52,799 bases of DNA. It comes from Corynebacterium sp. p3-SID1241 (GTDB taxonomy: Bacteria > Actinomycetota > Actinomycetes > Mycobacteriales > Mycobacteriaceae). The notes under the pieces were generated by a model that had not been told where the DNA came from, searched no databases, and saw only the letters and a program-made list of their open reading frames with translations. Location: assembly GCA_025144025.1 (NCBI GenBank), contig JALXWS010000017.1, positions 1-52,799 on the forward strand, read 5' to 3'. This document shows, one piece after another, positions 17,710-29,125 of this stretch. Position numbers and translations under genes: made by a program. Position 1 is the stretch's first letter; each line of letters starts with the position of its first letter.

Positions 17710-18378
17710 GCTTTGCCTTTTGGGGCTTCTCTTATCCGGCCTGGAACGACCGAACTGCATAACTCGAACTTAGGTACTGACACTGTCTAAGAAACCAACG
17801 CACCGCCACCCTAAAGGGCTCGCAATCTCTTGTAATTTCACAAAAGGACCGAAAGAACTTCGGAAAATAACCATTTAACTGGGCAAAAAGTTATCCACAA
17901 CGTTATTCACACTTGTGTAATTTCATCTTTGTAATTCATAGATCTTACTCACATGTTCAAATTCCACAGGCCCTATGCAGGAAGAACCACCCTGTGATCA
18001 GAGATGTGTGTAGATCGGTGATCAAATGACAAAACCTGTGGATAAAACGGCGACCCCGATAGTTGTCCACACTTCGTCCCACTTGATCACAGCAAGATCA
18101 CAAGATTTGGCACACCCCGGATCTGGGCCGTGAACTTGTCATTTACCTAGTTACCCACAGATCCCACAGCGCTTATTACTATTACTAAATTATTTCTCTG
18201 ATCTGTATAGAAGAAAAAGGTTGTGTGGAATTCAGTCCAGCCCGCCTCCCGCTAGGCACGGATCGACCGAGCAAAGATGGAATTACATTTTGTGGCGCAC
18301 TGCGCCCAATGCGGTAAGTTGGAAGCCAGCTTTTGAAAGTTACACATTGCTAGCCGCTATAGAGGAGCTCTTCGCACC
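17710..18378. other. oriC, right part (dnaA-dnaN intergenic)
   Basis: A 0.67-kb AT-rich gene-free region. Perfect DnaA boxes are at 17891-17899 (plus) and 18037-18045 (minus). One-mismatch boxes are at 17903-17911 (TTATTCACA), 18063-18071 (TTGTCCACA) and 18151-18159 (TTACCCACA). The words TGATCA (17995-18000, 18019-18024, 18084-18089) and TTGTAATT (17830-17837, 17929-17936) recur. AT-rich DNA at 18175-18200 could be the unwinding element. The dnaN promoter probably lies around TGTATAGAA near 18204, and the dnaN ribosome-binding site AGAGGAG is at 18361-18367. Confidence 0.85.
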
Positions 18379-19560
18379 ATGGATGAAGCCGTGTCATTTC
18401 GCGTTGCCAAAGATGACCTTGCCAACGCCGTAGCGTGGGTTGCTCGCAGCCTGCCTTCCAAGGTCACCCAGCCCGTGCTGCGCGCGATGCTGATCACCGC
18501 GGATGACAATGGTCTTGAGTTCACCGGCTTCGACTACGAGGTCTCGACTCGCGTGCGGATCGCCGGCATGGTGGATGAGCCGGGACAGATTGCCGTTGCC
18601 GGCAAGCTCCTTTCTGACATTGTGGCGTCTCTGCCTAATAAGGAAGTGGAGATCTCCCAGGTAGATTCCAAGGCACTGGTAACGTGTGGTTCCTCACGCT
18701 TTGAGTTGCCGCTGATTCCGCTGGATGATTACCCCCAGCTTCCGGTTCTGCCTGAGGTTACCGGCACGATTCAGCCCCAGCTTTTCGTCGAAGCTATTCA
18801 CCAGGTTGCTGCTGCAGCTGGCAAAGATGACACCCTGCCCATGCTCACCGGTGTGCATATGGATATTCATGGCAAGGACATCGAAATGACGGCAACCGAC
18901 CGTTTCCGCCTGGCCATGCGCACCTTGGAGTGGGAGCCGAAGTCCCCTGATGTGAAAGCCAAGCTTTTGGTCCCGGCGAAAACTTTGCAGGAGACCGGCC
19001 GTTCCTTGGATCCGCATTTGAACATTCCAGTGGAGATCGCCGTTGGCACCGATGACAGTATTGGAGCCGATGGCCTCTTTGGTCTGCACGCGGATAATCG
19101 CGAAACCACCACGCGCATGTTGGATGCGGACTTTCCCAATGTGCAGCCGCTGCTGCCGAAGACCCACACCAATATTGCTTCCATTGAGGTAGCGCCACTG
19201 CAGGAGGCAATCCGTCGCGTCTCGTTGCTGACGGACCGTAATGCGCAGATTCGCATGGAATTCGCCGATGGTCAGGTAACCTTGTCCGCCGGTGCGGATG
19301 CCGGTAATGCGACCGAGACCTTACCGTGCGCATTCCATGGTCGCGATGAATTCCTCATCGCCTTCAATCCGGGCTACCTCAAAGATGGTTTGGCCGTCAT
19401 TAACACCGATCGCGTGGTCTTCGGCTTTACGGAGCCTTCTCGCCCCGCAATCATGATCCCAGAACCGGAAGAGCTGCCTGAGGCCGATGAAGATGGCAAC
19501 TTCCCCACGCCGGAGACCAACTTCACCTACCTGCTGATGCCGGTTCGCCTGCCGGGCTAA
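18379..19560 (+). CDS. dnaN: DNA polymerase III beta subunit (sliding clamp)
   Basis: A 393-residue ring-forming clamp that tethers polymerase III to DNA. Three repeated clamp domains (about 1-125, 130-260, 265-393) are visible, with the characteristic [14 protein letters not shown] segment in domain 2 and the conserved C-terminus [10 protein letters not shown], which forms the partner-binding pocket. Start at ATG 18379 has AGAGGAG 11 bases upstream. The TAA stop overlaps the recF ATG (TAATG), so recF is translationally coupled. Confidence 0.97.
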   Translation: MDEAVSFRVAKDDLANAVAWVARSLPSKVTQPVLRAMLITADDNGLEFTGFDYEVSTRVRIAGMVDEPGQIAVAGKLLSDIVASLPNKEVEISQVDSKALVTCGSSRFELPLIPLDDYPQLPVLPEVTGTIQPQLFVEAIHQVAAAAGKDDTLPMLTGVHMDIHGKDIEMTATDRFRLAMRTLEWEPKSPDVKAKLLVPAKTLQETGRSLDPHLNIPVEIAVGTDDSIGADGLFGLHADNRETTTRMLDADFPNVQPLLPKTHTNIASIEVAPLQEAIRRVSLLTDRNAQIRMEFADGQVTLSAGADAGNATETLPCAFHGRDEFLIAFNPGYLKDGLAVINTDRVVFGFTEPSRPAIMIPEPEELPEADEDGNFPTPETNFTYLLMPVRLPG

Positions 19561-20771
19561 TGTACGTCAGGGATCTCGATGTTCGGGATTTTCGCTCGTG
19601 GCCCGAACTTAATGTGCAGCTAGGGCCGGGAATCACCCTTTTTGTTGGGTGCAATGGCTTTGGAAAGACCAATGTCGTTGAGGCCATTGGCTATACCGCG
19701 CATCTTTCTTCCCACCGCGTTTCCCATGATGCGCCGCTGGTGCGCCAGGGAGCGGACAGTGCGCGGGTGTCCATAACCGCGGTGAACCAGGGCCGCGAGC
19801 TCACCACCCATTTGCTTATCAAGCCCCACGCGGCTAACCAGGCGCAGATTAATCGCACCCGCCTGCGCAGCCCCCGTGATCTGCTGGGAGTGGTGAAGAC
19901 TGTGCTCTTTTCCCCGGAGGATTTGGCATTGGTGCGCGGGGAACCGGCTGGGCGCCGCGCCTATCTCGATAGCATCATTGCCTCGCGGACTCCCCGGTTG
20001 GCGGGCGTAAAGGCCGACTATGACAAGGTGCTCAAGCAGCGCAATGCTTTGCTGAAATCGGCCTCCGGTAACCTGCGCCGGGGCTATTCCGATAGCGACG
20101 GCGCCGCTGCGCTGGCCACCTTGGATACTTGGGATGCGCAGCTTGCCCGCCTCGGCGCACAAGTAATCGCCGCGCGCCTTTCGCTTGTCGACGCCCTCTT
20201 GGACCACATCCCCGCCGCCTATTCCGGCCTGGCACCAGAATCCCGGCCGGCGCACGTGGAGTATAAGTCCACGATCGATACCTCCGATCGCGAGGTACTC
20301 GAAGCGGTTCTGCTCACCGAGCTGGCCAGCGCCCGGCAACGCGAGATAGAACGTGGCATTTCTTTGGTAGGTCCGCATCGCGATGATCTGGTTCTCAACT
20401 TGGGAGATCAACCGGCCAAGGGCTTTGCGAGCCACGGCGAGACGTGGTCCTATGCCATTGCACTGCGCCTAGCCGAGTTTAATCTCCTGCGGCAAGAAGG
20501 AGGATCAGATCCGGTACTGATTTTGGATGATGTTTTTGCCGAGCTCGATGCGAAGCGCCGCAAGCAGCTTGTCCACCTAGCAGCTGAGGCCGAGCAGGTG
20601 CTCATTACCGCAGCTGTGGATGAGGATCTGCCGGGAAACTTAGAACCCATCGTGCGCTACCGAGTAAGCGTGGAAGATACGGATTCAGGCCGCATCTCTA
20701 AGCTCAGCGCCGAGGACTCTGCCGAAAATCCTGCTCAGGATGCTGCTGAGGAGGGTGAGGGGCATGAGTGA
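19560..20771 (+). CDS. recF: DNA replication and repair protein RecF
   Basis: A 403-residue SMC-like ATPase that loads RecA at gaps. Walker A is GCNGFGKTN (about residues 30-38), the ABC signature region is near [17 protein letters not shown] and Walker B is [14 protein letters not shown]. It begins inside the dnaN stop codon and its end overlaps the next gene by 8 bases, so dnaN-recF-dciA are one unit. An Asp/Glu-rich C-terminal tail (about 370-403) extends beyond the usual RecF core. Confidence 0.96.
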   Translation: MYVRDLDVRDFRSWPELNVQLGPGITLFVGCNGFGKTNVVEAIGYTAHLSSHRVSHDAPLVRQGADSARVSITAVNQGRELTTHLLIKPHAANQAQINRTRLRSPRDLLGVVKTVLFSPEDLALVRGEPAGRRAYLDSIIASRTPRLAGVKADYDKVLKQRNALLKSASGNLRRGYSDSDGAAALATLDTWDAQLARLGAQVIAARLSLVDALLDHIPAAYSGLAPESRPAHVEYKSTIDTSDREVLEAVLLTELASARQREIERGISLVGPHRDDLVLNLGDQPAKGFASHGETWSYAIALRLAEFNLLRQEGGSDPVLILDDVFAELDAKRRKQLVHLAAEAEQVLITAAVDEDLPGNLEPIVRYRVSVEDTDSGRISKLSAEDSAENPAQDAAEEGEGHE

Positions 20772-21333
20772 GGATCAAGGGGGCGTCGGCAAGCAGCGCA
20801 TCGATCCTGTCACTCAGTACTTTAAGCTGGTGCGGTCCACCTCTAAGAATCCGCCGAAGCTGACTCGTCCAGTCCCCAAGATGCCGGTGCCCTCGCTAGA
20901 GAATGCACAAAAGCAGGGGTATATGGGCTATCAACGGGGCTTACCCACTGGCCCTGATGGCAGGAAAAAGCGGCGACCGCTGGTGGTGCCGAGCCTGGGA
21001 TCCCAAATTAACCGCGAAGTTGTCAATCGTGGCTGGGAACATGACCTAGCCAATGGCTGGGTGATGGGCAATTGGGAGAACTTGGTGGGCGAGCGCATAG
21101 CCGCGCATACCCAGCCCCAGCGGATTAAGGACAAGATTGTTTATGTCTCCTGCGATAACTCCACCTGGGCTACGGAGCTGCGCTATCTGCAGCGGCAAAT
21201 CCTGCGAAAAATCTCTGACCGTCTAGGTCCGGATGTCATTGTTGAACTGCGCATTCATGGGCCTAAGCAGCGGCGAAATTACGAGGGACGGCAGTGGGTT
21301 AAACCGCAAGGATCTCAAGATACCTATGGCTAA
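20764..21333 (+). CDS. dciA: DciA-type helicase-loader (DUF721)
   Basis: A 189-residue protein with a DUF721/DciA domain in its C-terminal half ([20 protein letters not shown], then [17 protein letters not shown]), the form that assists loading of the replicative helicase DnaB in bacteria without DnaC/DnaI. The N-terminal part is basic and probably flexible. Start at ATG 20764 has GAGGGTGAGGGG just upstream; the frame opens earlier inside recF but is not conserved-looking. The usual actinobacterial neighbour order recF-dciA-gyrB is kept. Confidence 0.9.
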   Translation: MSEDQGGVGKQRIDPVTQYFKLVRSTSKNPPKLTRPVPKMPVPSLENAQKQGYMGYQRGLPTGPDGRKKRRPLVVPSLGSQINREVVNRGWEHDLANGWVMGNWENLVGERIAAHTQPQRIKDKIVYVSCDNSTWATELRYLQRQILRKISDRLGPDVIVELRIHGPKQRRNYEGRQWVKPQGSQDTYG

Positions 21334-21380
21334 TAGGTTGAGGTTGGATCCGACCTTGAAAACTTAAATAACTTCAGAGC

Positions 21381-21418
21381 GCCCCAGATTCCCGTCTCTC
21401 ACGGGTGTGGGGTGTCTT
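21381..21418 (+). terminator. Terminator-like hairpin between dciA and gyrB
   Basis: GCCCCA (21381-21386) pairs with TGGGGT (21408-21413) around an inner hairpin CCCGT/ACGGG (21391-21395 and 21401-21405), followed by GTCTTTC. It lies about 50 bases after the dciA stop and before the gyrB -10, so it probably ends the dnaN-recF-dciA transcript. Confidence 0.55.
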
Positions 21419-21437
21419 TCAGTAGGGGGTATCCGTG

Positions 21438-21443
21438 TAGAAT
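21438..21443 (+). promoter_or_regulatory. Candidate -10 box of gyrB
   Basis: TAGAAT lies about 47 bases before the GTG start of gyrB, leaving a short leader with a strong ribosome-binding site AAAAGGAGAG (about 21472-21481). It follows the terminator-like hairpin, giving gyrB its own promoter. Confidence 0.5.
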
Positions 21444-21469
21444 AGTTAAGGTCTTAGAATTAGCTATAG

Positions 21470-23560
<2,091 letters not shown>

Positions 23561-23570
23561 ATCGCAGCAC

Positions 23571-23603
23571 AAAGCCCACCGCGGAATTTCCGCGGTGGGC
23601 TTT
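23571..23603. terminator. Strong bidirectional terminator gyrB / MFS gene
   Basis: AAAGCCCACCGCGG (23571-23584) and CCGCGGTGGGCTTT (23590-23603) form a perfect 14-bp stem with a 5-base loop. Runs of A and T at both ends let it work for rightward gyrB and for the convergent MFS gene. Confidence 0.85.
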
Positions 23604-23631
23604 AATTGTGCGGCGTCGTGAAGCGCTGAGC

Positions 23632-25101
23632 CTAGGCTTGGGAGCTGCGCTGGTCCGCTATGGCGAATCCTAAGGATGCAAGACACATGGCCAGGATGAC
23701 GCCGAAGCCGGCGATGATGGAAAGCGGCCAGTCCGCACTGGTACCGTGCAAGGTAGCAAACACAATAGCCGTGATAACAGCAAGCCCAACGGCAGTGCCA
23801 ATGCGCTGGCCGGTCTGGAGCACAGCGCCGGAAGAGCCGGCATAGGCTTGAGGAACGTGCGCCAAGGTAAGCGTTTGATTGGGGGAAATTACCGAGCCTT
23901 GGCCGCCCCCAACAAAGGACAGCGAAAGAACCATCCACCATTCACTAGCTCCCCATTGCTCAGTGGCCCAGATAAGCGCAATTGTGGCCACTAGACCGAA
24001 GATGGTCACCAGCATGCCAAGTACCACGACCTTGCGCCCATAAACGGAAACGGATCGGCCGGCCAGAGTAGCGGAAATGGAGCTCAATAAGGCGGCGGGG
24101 ATACCTACGGATCCGGCCGCGAGGGCGGAGTGGCCGAGACCGCTTTGGAAGTAGAGCGCGACGAGCACCCAAATGCTGGTAATGCCCATAAACCACAAGG
24201 TGGCGATGATGGTGCCATTGCGAAAGCTTGGGGTGGAAAAGATATTGAGGTCCACCATCGGCGGATGGCCAGTGGATTTGTGGTGGCGCTCCCACTGTAC
24301 CCACGCTACGAGCAGAACGGCCCCTAGCAGTAGAAGCCACCACACGGCCGGTGATCCAGAGGATTCCATGAAGGGGAAGAGGATGGCCCACACGGCGGTA
24401 CCCAGGATCAGCGCGCCGATGGGATCAAGGGTAGCCAAGGTCTTGAAAACACCCAGCTTATTTCCTGCTTCATCGCGCACCCGGGAAAACAGTGGCCGTG
24501 GAAACCACGTCAGTCCCAAAACGATAGCGACTAGGCCGACGGGGAAATTGACCAGCATGGTCAATCGCCAACCCAGATCCGGTCCGCCGAGGCGAATGAG
24601 CAGGCCGCCGAGCACTGGCCCGATGGCTACGGCTATCCCCACCGTGGAGCCAAAATATCCAAAGGCGCGGGCCCGTTCGGCACCGCGGAAGTACTGCTGG
24701 ATCATGCCCACGCCTTGTGGGTTGAGTAGGCCGGCACCTACGCCTTGGATAAAGCGGGCGGCATTGAGTGATTCAGCGTTTGGAGCGAAGCCGGCGACCG
24801 CAGCACTGATGGAATAAATAGCGATGCCCGCTAAAAAGATTCCGCCGCGGCCGACGAGATCTCCGGCGCGACCGGCCGCAACGAGGATAACGCCGAAGGT
24901 GAGTGCATAGCCGGAGAGTACCCATTGCACATCCGAATTAGAGGCTCCGAGGCCAGATTGAATAGACGGCAGGGCCACGTTGACGATGGATACGCTCAGC
25001 AGCGACATAAAGAGTGCCGTGAGCAAAACGATAAGTACCCGCCAGCGGGCAGGATCCTGGCCGGCGGGGTACTCAGTTTGGTTAGCTTCGGAAGTAGTCA
25101 C
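23632..25101 (-). CDS. MFS multidrug exporter, DHA2 (EmrB/QacA-like) family
   Basis: A roughly 489-residue polytopic membrane protein with 12-14 predicted helices. MFS signatures are visible: LPSIQSGLGASNSDVQWVLSGYAL (motif D1-like, split as NSDVQWVLSGYAL), GRAGDLVGRGGIFLAG (motif A) and RFIQGVGAGLLNPQG (motif B), followed by GPVLGGLLIRLGG (motif C of drug:H+ antiporters). It probably exports drugs or metabolites using the proton gradient; substrate unknown. Start set at GTG 25101; GTG 25107 is 2 codons earlier. Neither has a ribosome-binding site, but a promoter directly upstream suggests a leaderless mRNA. It is convergent with gyrB. Confidence 0.88.
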   Translation of the reverse strand: MTTSEANQTEYPAGQDPARWRVLIVLLTALFMSLLSVSIVNVALPSIQSGLGASNSDVQWVLSGYALTFGVILVAAGRAGDLVGRGGIFLAGIAIYSISAAVAGFAPNAESLNAARFIQGVGAGLLNPQGVGMIQQYFRGAERARAFGYFGSTVGIAVAIGPVLGGLLIRLGGPDLGWRLTMLVNFPVGLVAIVLGLTWFPRPLFSRVRDEAGNKLGVFKTLATLDPIGALILGTAVWAILFPFMESSGSPAVWWLLLLGAVLLVAWVQWERHHKSTGHPPMVDLNIFSTPSFRNGTIIATLWFMGITSIWVLVALYFQSGLGHSALAAGSVGIPAALLSSISATLAGRSVSVYGRKVVVLGMLVTIFGLVATIALIWATEQWGASEWWMVLSLSFVGGGQGSVISPNQTLTLAHVPQAYAGSSGAVLQTGQRIGTAVGLAVITAIVFATLHGTSADWPLSIIAGFGVILAMCLASLGFAIADQRSSQA

Positions 25102-25108
25102 TTCCACA

Positions 25109-25138
25109 CTTATACCTGGCGTTTGGAATGCGATTCAA
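25109..25138 (-). promoter_or_regulatory. Promoter of the MFS exporter gene
   Basis: On the minus strand TTGAAT (25133-25138) and TATAAG (25109-25114) are separated by 18 bases. The expected start point falls on or beside GTG 25101, so the mRNA would be leaderless. Confidence 0.55.
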
Positions 25139-25149
25139 CCGCAAGGAAG

Positions 25150-25587
25150 CTACATATGCTGTTGCAGTACGCGGCCGAAATCTGGGACCGCGGGGGTGAG
25201 GAATTTCGAGGCCTTGCCGCGCAGAGAGTTATAAGGCTTGGACAGCGCGGGGGAATTGATTTGCTCTGCGTGCTTATCGGCTACCAACATGATGGAATCG
25301 CTCACCTCGGCACTGCGCGGCTCCAAGAAGGAACCGAAATCCTGCTCGGGGTTGCTAGCAAAGTCTTGCCAGTGCGGGTCCAGGGCGTCGAGGACATCTG
25401 GCAGCACGCGGTCCAGCGCCTTGGTGATGATGGCAGCATCAACCTTCTTTGCGGCCGCGACGGCACCCTTGAGCGCCATACCGGTAATGCCCGATTGCTT
25501 GGCGACGACCCCCTCAACCAACTCGCCACAATCGCTTACTACCGCAGTGCGCTGCGGACCCGACATAAGTTCAGAAAGATGTGCCAT
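25150..25587 (-). CDS. Conserved actinobacterial protein, 145 aa (DUF6918-like)
   Basis: A cytoplasmic, mostly helical protein. The N-terminus carries an Arg-Asp segment (RTAVVSDCGELVEGVVAKQSG), then a region with Leu/Asp repeats (ALDRVLPDVLDALDPHWQDF) and an Ala/Pro-rich C-terminal half. The pattern fits a small actinobacterial family of unknown function that I tentatively match to DUF6918. The end of the gene lies 43 bases from the start of the MFS gene on the same strand. No catalytic motif is visible. Confidence 0.7.
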   Translation of the reverse strand: MAHLSELMSGPQRTAVVSDCGELVEGVVAKQSGITGMALKGAVAAAKKVDAAIITKALDRVLPDVLDALDPHWQDFASNPEQDFGSFLEPRSAEVSDSIMLVADKHAEQINSPALSKPYNSLRGKASKFLTPAVPDFGRVLQQHM

Positions 25588-25607
25588 GCTGCACCAGCTT
25601 ACGCGAG

Positions 25608-25964
25608 TTAGGCGGGCTGTCCCGGCAAGCCGGGAAGGTTGGCCTGAATCGCGGCGATCTGATCGGCGATCTGGCTCAAGCCGGCATCGCGCGCGGCTTT
25701 TTCCAGATCCACGTTAGGGGAGTAAAGAGCCACGGCACCAGCCAGCGCGGTGACGCCAGCAGCCGCTGCGGTGATGATCAAAGTGAGGTCCAGCTGGGAA
25801 GAGCCAGTAGAGGAGCCACCAGGCTGGCCTTGTTCAAAGTCTGGATTTATGTTGTCTTTCCAGGAATCAGCATCAGCTGCGGTGGCGGTAGGAGCAGTGA
25901 CGGCGGTGGCGGCTAGGGCCACGGCCGTGAGGCTCGAGGCGGCGATCTTCTTGAAGCGGGACAT
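25608..25964 (-). CDS. Small secreted or membrane-anchored protein, 118 aa
   Basis: The N-terminus is a clear Sec signal peptide: KK, a hydrophobic run SLTAVALAATAVTA and a cleavage-like ATAADA near residue 30. The mature part has a Gly/Ser-rich segment (GQPGGSSTGSS), a second hydrophobic stretch (LTLIITAAAAGVTALAGAVALY, about 59-80; possible membrane anchor) and a helical tail ending in NLPGLPGQPA. Small signal-anchored proteins of this kind are frequent in the corynebacterial envelope. Family unknown. AGGAA lies close before the ATG. It lies 20 bases before the gene at 25587 on the same strand. Confidence 0.78.
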   Translation of the reverse strand: MSRFKKIAASSLTAVALAATAVTAPTATAADADSWKDNINPDFEQGQPGGSSTGSSQLDLTLIITAAAAGVTALAGAVALYSPNVDLEKAARDAGLSQIADQIAAIQANLPGLPGQPA

Positions 25965-26002
25965 GGTGGTGGTTCCTTCCTAGGGTCACTATCCCCAATA
26001 AC

Positions 26003-26263
26003 TTAGGCAACTTCTTCAACACTAAGGTAGACGCGCGCGCTGAACTTTGCGAACTCTGCGTTATGCCCGCTTAGCGCCGGCACGCGAGCTAAGACTTCCG
26101 CCATGGAACCGGCGGCATCGCGGTGGCTGTCGTGGATGGCTATTCCTTCTAACTTGGCGGTGCTGGCGGCTGCGGCGGCCGCAAGAGCGGCGAAGTTGGT
26201 GATGCGGACGTTAAAGCGTGCGCAAAACTCCTGCGCTAAGAGGCAGAGCTGCTCAGTGCTCAT
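26003..26263 (-). CDS. Degenerate Doc/Fic-like protein (toxin remnant)
   Basis: An 86-residue protein whose C-terminal two thirds can be laid over a Doc (death-on-curing, Fic fold) domain: IAIHDSHRDAAGSMAEVLARV matches the region that precedes the Fic motif, and PALSGHNAEFAKFSARVYLS matches the motif itself. The active-site pattern HPF-DGNKR is not kept: the catalytic His is Pro, and the GNKR loop reads HNAE. Activity as an AMP- or phosphotransferase is therefore not expected. It follows an RHH protein by 6 bases, the normal order antitoxin then Doc. Possibly an inactivated toxin-antitoxin pair; the fold assignment is by eye. Confidence 0.6.
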   Translation of the reverse strand: MSTEQLCLLAQEFCARFNVRITNFAALAAAAAASTAKLEGIAIHDSHRDAAGSMAEVLARVPALSGHNAEFAKFSARVYLSVEEVA

Positions 26264-26269
26264 GACTAC

Positions 26270-26491
26270 CTAAGGCTGCGCCGGCCGAGCCCGGCGGATT
26301 TCCGTCTCTAGTTCAGCGCGGCCGGGGAGGAGGGCGCGGGCGGTGGATTGCACGTGGGCGTCGGCAAGCGTGCGGGCTGCCGCTGAAACAACGGCGCGCA
26401 CCACCGCCTCGTGCTTGGAGGTGCCCTGCGCGGAAGCCAACAAGGTAAGGGCGTGATCCTGCTCGTCTGTGAGCCGCAATGTCATTGCCAT
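26270..26491 (-). CDS. Ribbon-helix-helix (CopG-like) antitoxin/regulator
   Basis: A 73-residue protein beginning with a strand-helix-helix: MTLRLTDEQDHALTLLASAQ, then GTSKHEAVVRAVVSAAART, the classic MetJ/Arc/CopG fold that binds DNA as a dimer through the first strand. The C-terminal part is a short Arg/Glu-rich extension that could bind the partner protein. It overlaps nothing and precedes the Doc-like gene by 6 bases, so the two look like a toxin-antitoxin operon. It is divergent from gyrA, with 78 bases between the start codons, so it could affect the gyrA promoter. Confidence 0.78.
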   Translation of the reverse strand: MAMTLRLTDEQDHALTLLASAQGTSKHEAVVRAVVSAAARTLADAHVQSTARALLPGRAELETEIRRARPAQP

Positions 26492-26555
26492 ACTTCAGTG
26501 ATACCACGGTGATACCACCCGTGCGGCAATTCGAGCCCTGAAAGGCGCTAGAGGG

Positions 26556-26561
26556 TAGAAT
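26556..26561 (+). promoter_or_regulatory. Candidate -10 box of leaderless gyrA
   Basis: TAGAAT ends 8 bases before the gyrA ATG with no ribosome-binding site in between. Transcription would start at or next to the ATG. Confidence 0.55.
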
Positions 26562-26569
26562 TTGGCGTT

Positions 26570-29122
26570 ATGAGTGACAATAACGACGATCTTTTTGATC
26601 GCATATTTCCCATTGACATTAATGAGGAGATGGAGTCGAGTTATATCGACTATGCCATGTCCGTCATCGTTGGCCGCGCTCTGCCGGAGGTGCGCGATGG
26701 CCTGAAGCCGGTGCACCGCCGCATCCTCTACGCGATGTTCGATTCCGGTTACCGCCCGGAGCGCGGCTATGTGAAGTCCGCCCGCCCAGTCTCGGACACC
26801 ATGGGTCAATTCCACCCGCACGGTGACTCCGCGATTTATGACACCTTGGTGCGTTTGGCCCAGTCCTGGAACATGCGCTACCCACTGGTGGATGGCCAAG
26901 GTAACTTCGGTTCCCGCGGCAATGATGGCCCGGCAGCAATGCGTTATACGGAGTGCAAGCTCACCCCGTTGGCCATGGAGATGGTGCGCGATATCCGCGA
27001 AAACACCGTAGATTTCTCGCCCAACTACGATGGCAAAACCAGCGAGCCAGACGTCTTGCCGTCCCGTGTTCCGAACCTGCTCATGAACGGTTCTGGCGGT
27101 ATTGCCGTGGGCATGGCCACCAATATTCCGCCACATAACCTCAACGAGCTGGCCGCGGCCATCTACTGGATGCTGGATCACCCGGATGCAGACGAAGAGA
27201 CTGCGCTGGAAGCCTGCATGGAACGCGTCAAGGGCCCGGATTTCCCCACCGCCGGTCTAATCGTGGGCGATCAAGGCATCAAGGATGCCTACACCACCGG
27301 CCGTGGTTCCATCCGGATGCGCGGTGTGACCTCCATCGAGGAGTCTGGATCTCGCCAGACCATCGTAATTACCGAGCTGCCATTCCAGGTCAACCCGGAT
27401 AACCTCATTTCCAATATCGCGGAATCCGTGGCCAACGGAAAGATTGCGGGCATCTCCAAGATTGAGGATGAGTCCTCCGACCGCGTTGGCATGCGCATCG
27501 TAGTCACCCTGAAGCGCGATGCCGTGGCCCGCGTGGTGCTCAATAACCTCTACAAGCACTCCCAGCTGCAGACGTCCTTCGGCGCGAATATGCTCTCCAT
27601 TGTTGACGGCGTGCCGCGCACCCTCCGCTTGGATCAGATGCTGCGCTACTACGTGGAGCATCAGATTGAGGTCATCGTTCGCCGTACCCAGTACCGCCTG
27701 AATGAGGCCGAAAAGCGCGCCCACATCTTGCGCGGTATGGTAAAAGCCCTGGATATGCTGGATGAGGTTATTGCCCTCATCCGCCGTTCGCCCACCGTGG
27801 ACGAAGCGCGCGAGGGCTTGAAGGAGCTTCTCGACGTCGACGATATCCAGGCCGATGCCATCCTGGCCATGCAGCTGCGCAAGCTGGCCGCCTTGGAGCG
27901 CCAGAAGATCATCGACGAGTTGGCCGAGATCGAGCGCGAGATTGCTGATCTGAAGGACATCCTCGCCCGCGAGGAGCGTCAGCGCCAGATCGTTCACGAT
28001 GAGCTGGCAGAGATCGTCGATAAGTATGGCGATGAACGCCGCACCGAAATCATCCCGGCGACCGGCGATGTCACCGATGAGGACCTCATTGCCCGCGAGA
28101 ACGTCGTGGTTACCATTACCTCTACTGGTTACGCCAAGCGCACCAAGGTGGATTCCTATAAGGCGCAAAAGCGCGGTGGCAAGGGCGTGCGTGGCGCCGA
28201 GCTGAAGCAGGACGATATTGTGAAGAACTTCTTCGTCTGTTCCACGCACGACTGGATTTTGTTCTTTACCAACTTCGGCCGTGTTTACCGCCTCAAGGCT
28301 TACGAGTTGCCAGAGGGCGGTCGCGCTGCTCGCGGCCAGCATGTGGCTAACCTGCTGGAATTCCAACCAGAAGAAAAGATTGCTCAGGTCATCCAGATCC
28401 AATCTTATGAGGATGCTCCTTACCTGGTTCTCGCCACCCAGCAGGGCCGTGTGAAGAAGTCCCGCCTGACCGATTACGAGTCCGCGCGTTCCGCTGGCCT
28501 TATCGCCATCAACCTCAATGAGGGCGATGCGCTCATTGGTGCACAGCTCGTCTCCGAAGGCGATGACATCTTGCTTACCTCCGAGCAGGGCCAGGCTATC
28601 CGCTTTACTGCCGACGACGACCAGCTGCGCCCCATGGGCCGCGCCACCGCCGGTGTGAAGGGAATGCGCTTCCGCGGCGATGACCAGCTGCTATCCATGT
28701 CCGTGGTCCACGATGGCGAGTTCCTCTTGGTCGCCACCTCTGGCGGCTACGGCAAGCGCACTGCCATCGAGGAATATACCCCGCAGGGTCGCGGCGGCTT
28801 GGGCGTTATGACCTTTAAGTACACCCCGAAGCGCGGCAAGCTCATTGGCGCTATTTCTGTGGACGAAGATGATGAGATCTTCGCTATCACCTCTGCCGGT
28901 GGGGTCATCCGCACCGAGGTGGAGCAGATTCGTCCATCCTCCCGTGCAACCATGGGCGTGCGCTTGGTGAACTTGGGTGACGAAGTCGAACTGCTTGCCA
29001 TCGACCGGAACGTGGAAGAAGATGGTGAGGAAGACGCTCAGGCTGTGGCCAAGGGCGAAAAGACCGTGGATGAGGTCCAGCAGGAGCACAAGGCTGGCGA
29101 TGCTTCCAAGGATGAGGAGTAA
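26570..29122 (+). CDS. gyrA: DNA gyrase subunit A
   Basis: The 850-residue DNA cleavage and religation subunit of gyrase. The active-site Tyr is in AAMRYTECK (Tyr126). The quinolone-resistance region [15 protein letters not shown] has the sensitive residues Ser87 and Asp91, so no common fluoroquinolone-resistance change is seen. The GyrA box [10 protein letters not shown] is near residue 540, followed by the beta-pinwheel DNA-wrapping domain (repeated GYGKRT-like blades). The C-terminal tail (about 810-850) is strongly acidic. The DUF3566 gene follows after 3 bases. Confidence 0.97.
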   Translation: MSDNNDDLFDRIFPIDINEEMESSYIDYAMSVIVGRALPEVRDGLKPVHRRILYAMFDSGYRPERGYVKSARPVSDTMGQFHPHGDSAIYDTLVRLAQSWNMRYPLVDGQGNFGSRGNDGPAAMRYTECKLTPLAMEMVRDIRENTVDFSPNYDGKTSEPDVLPSRVPNLLMNGSGGIAVGMATNIPPHNLNELAAAIYWMLDHPDADEETALEACMERVKGPDFPTAGLIVGDQGIKDAYTTGRGSIRMRGVTSIEESGSRQTIVITELPFQVNPDNLISNIAESVANGKIAGISKIEDESSDRVGMRIVVTLKRDAVARVVLNNLYKHSQLQTSFGANMLSIVDGVPRTLRLDQMLRYYVEHQIEVIVRRTQYRLNEAEKRAHILRGMVKALDMLDEVIALIRRSPTVDEAREGLKELLDVDDIQADAILAMQLRKLAALERQKIIDELAEIEREIADLKDILAREERQRQIVHDELAEIVDKYGDERRTEIIPATGDVTDEDLIARENVVVTITSTGYAKRTKVDSYKAQKRGGKGVRGAELKQDDIVKNFFVCSTHDWILFFTNFGRVYRLKAYELPEGGRAARGQHVANLLEFQPEEKIAQVIQIQSYEDAPYLVLATQQGRVKKSRLTDYESARSAGLIAINLNEGDALIGAQLVSEGDDILLTSEQGQAIRFTADDDQLRPMGRATAGVKGMRFRGDDQLLSMSVVHDGEFLLVATSGGYGKRTAIEEYTPQGRGGLGVMTFKYTPKRGKLIGAISVDEDDEIFAITSAGGVIRTEVEQIRPSSRATMGVRLVNLGDEVELLAIDRNVEEDGEEDAQAVAKGEKTVDEVQQEHKAGDASKDEE

Positions 29123-29125
29123 TTA

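Noticed and set aside
18221..18433. 70-codon frame before dnaN
   Set aside because: It overlaps the dnaN start in another frame and has no ribosome-binding site; the region is part of oriC.
27257..28402. Long leftward open frame inside gyrA
   Set aside because: Antisense shadow of gyrA.
26570..29122. Fluoroquinolone-resistance substitution in GyrA
   Set aside because: Ser87 and Asp91 have the sensitive residues.
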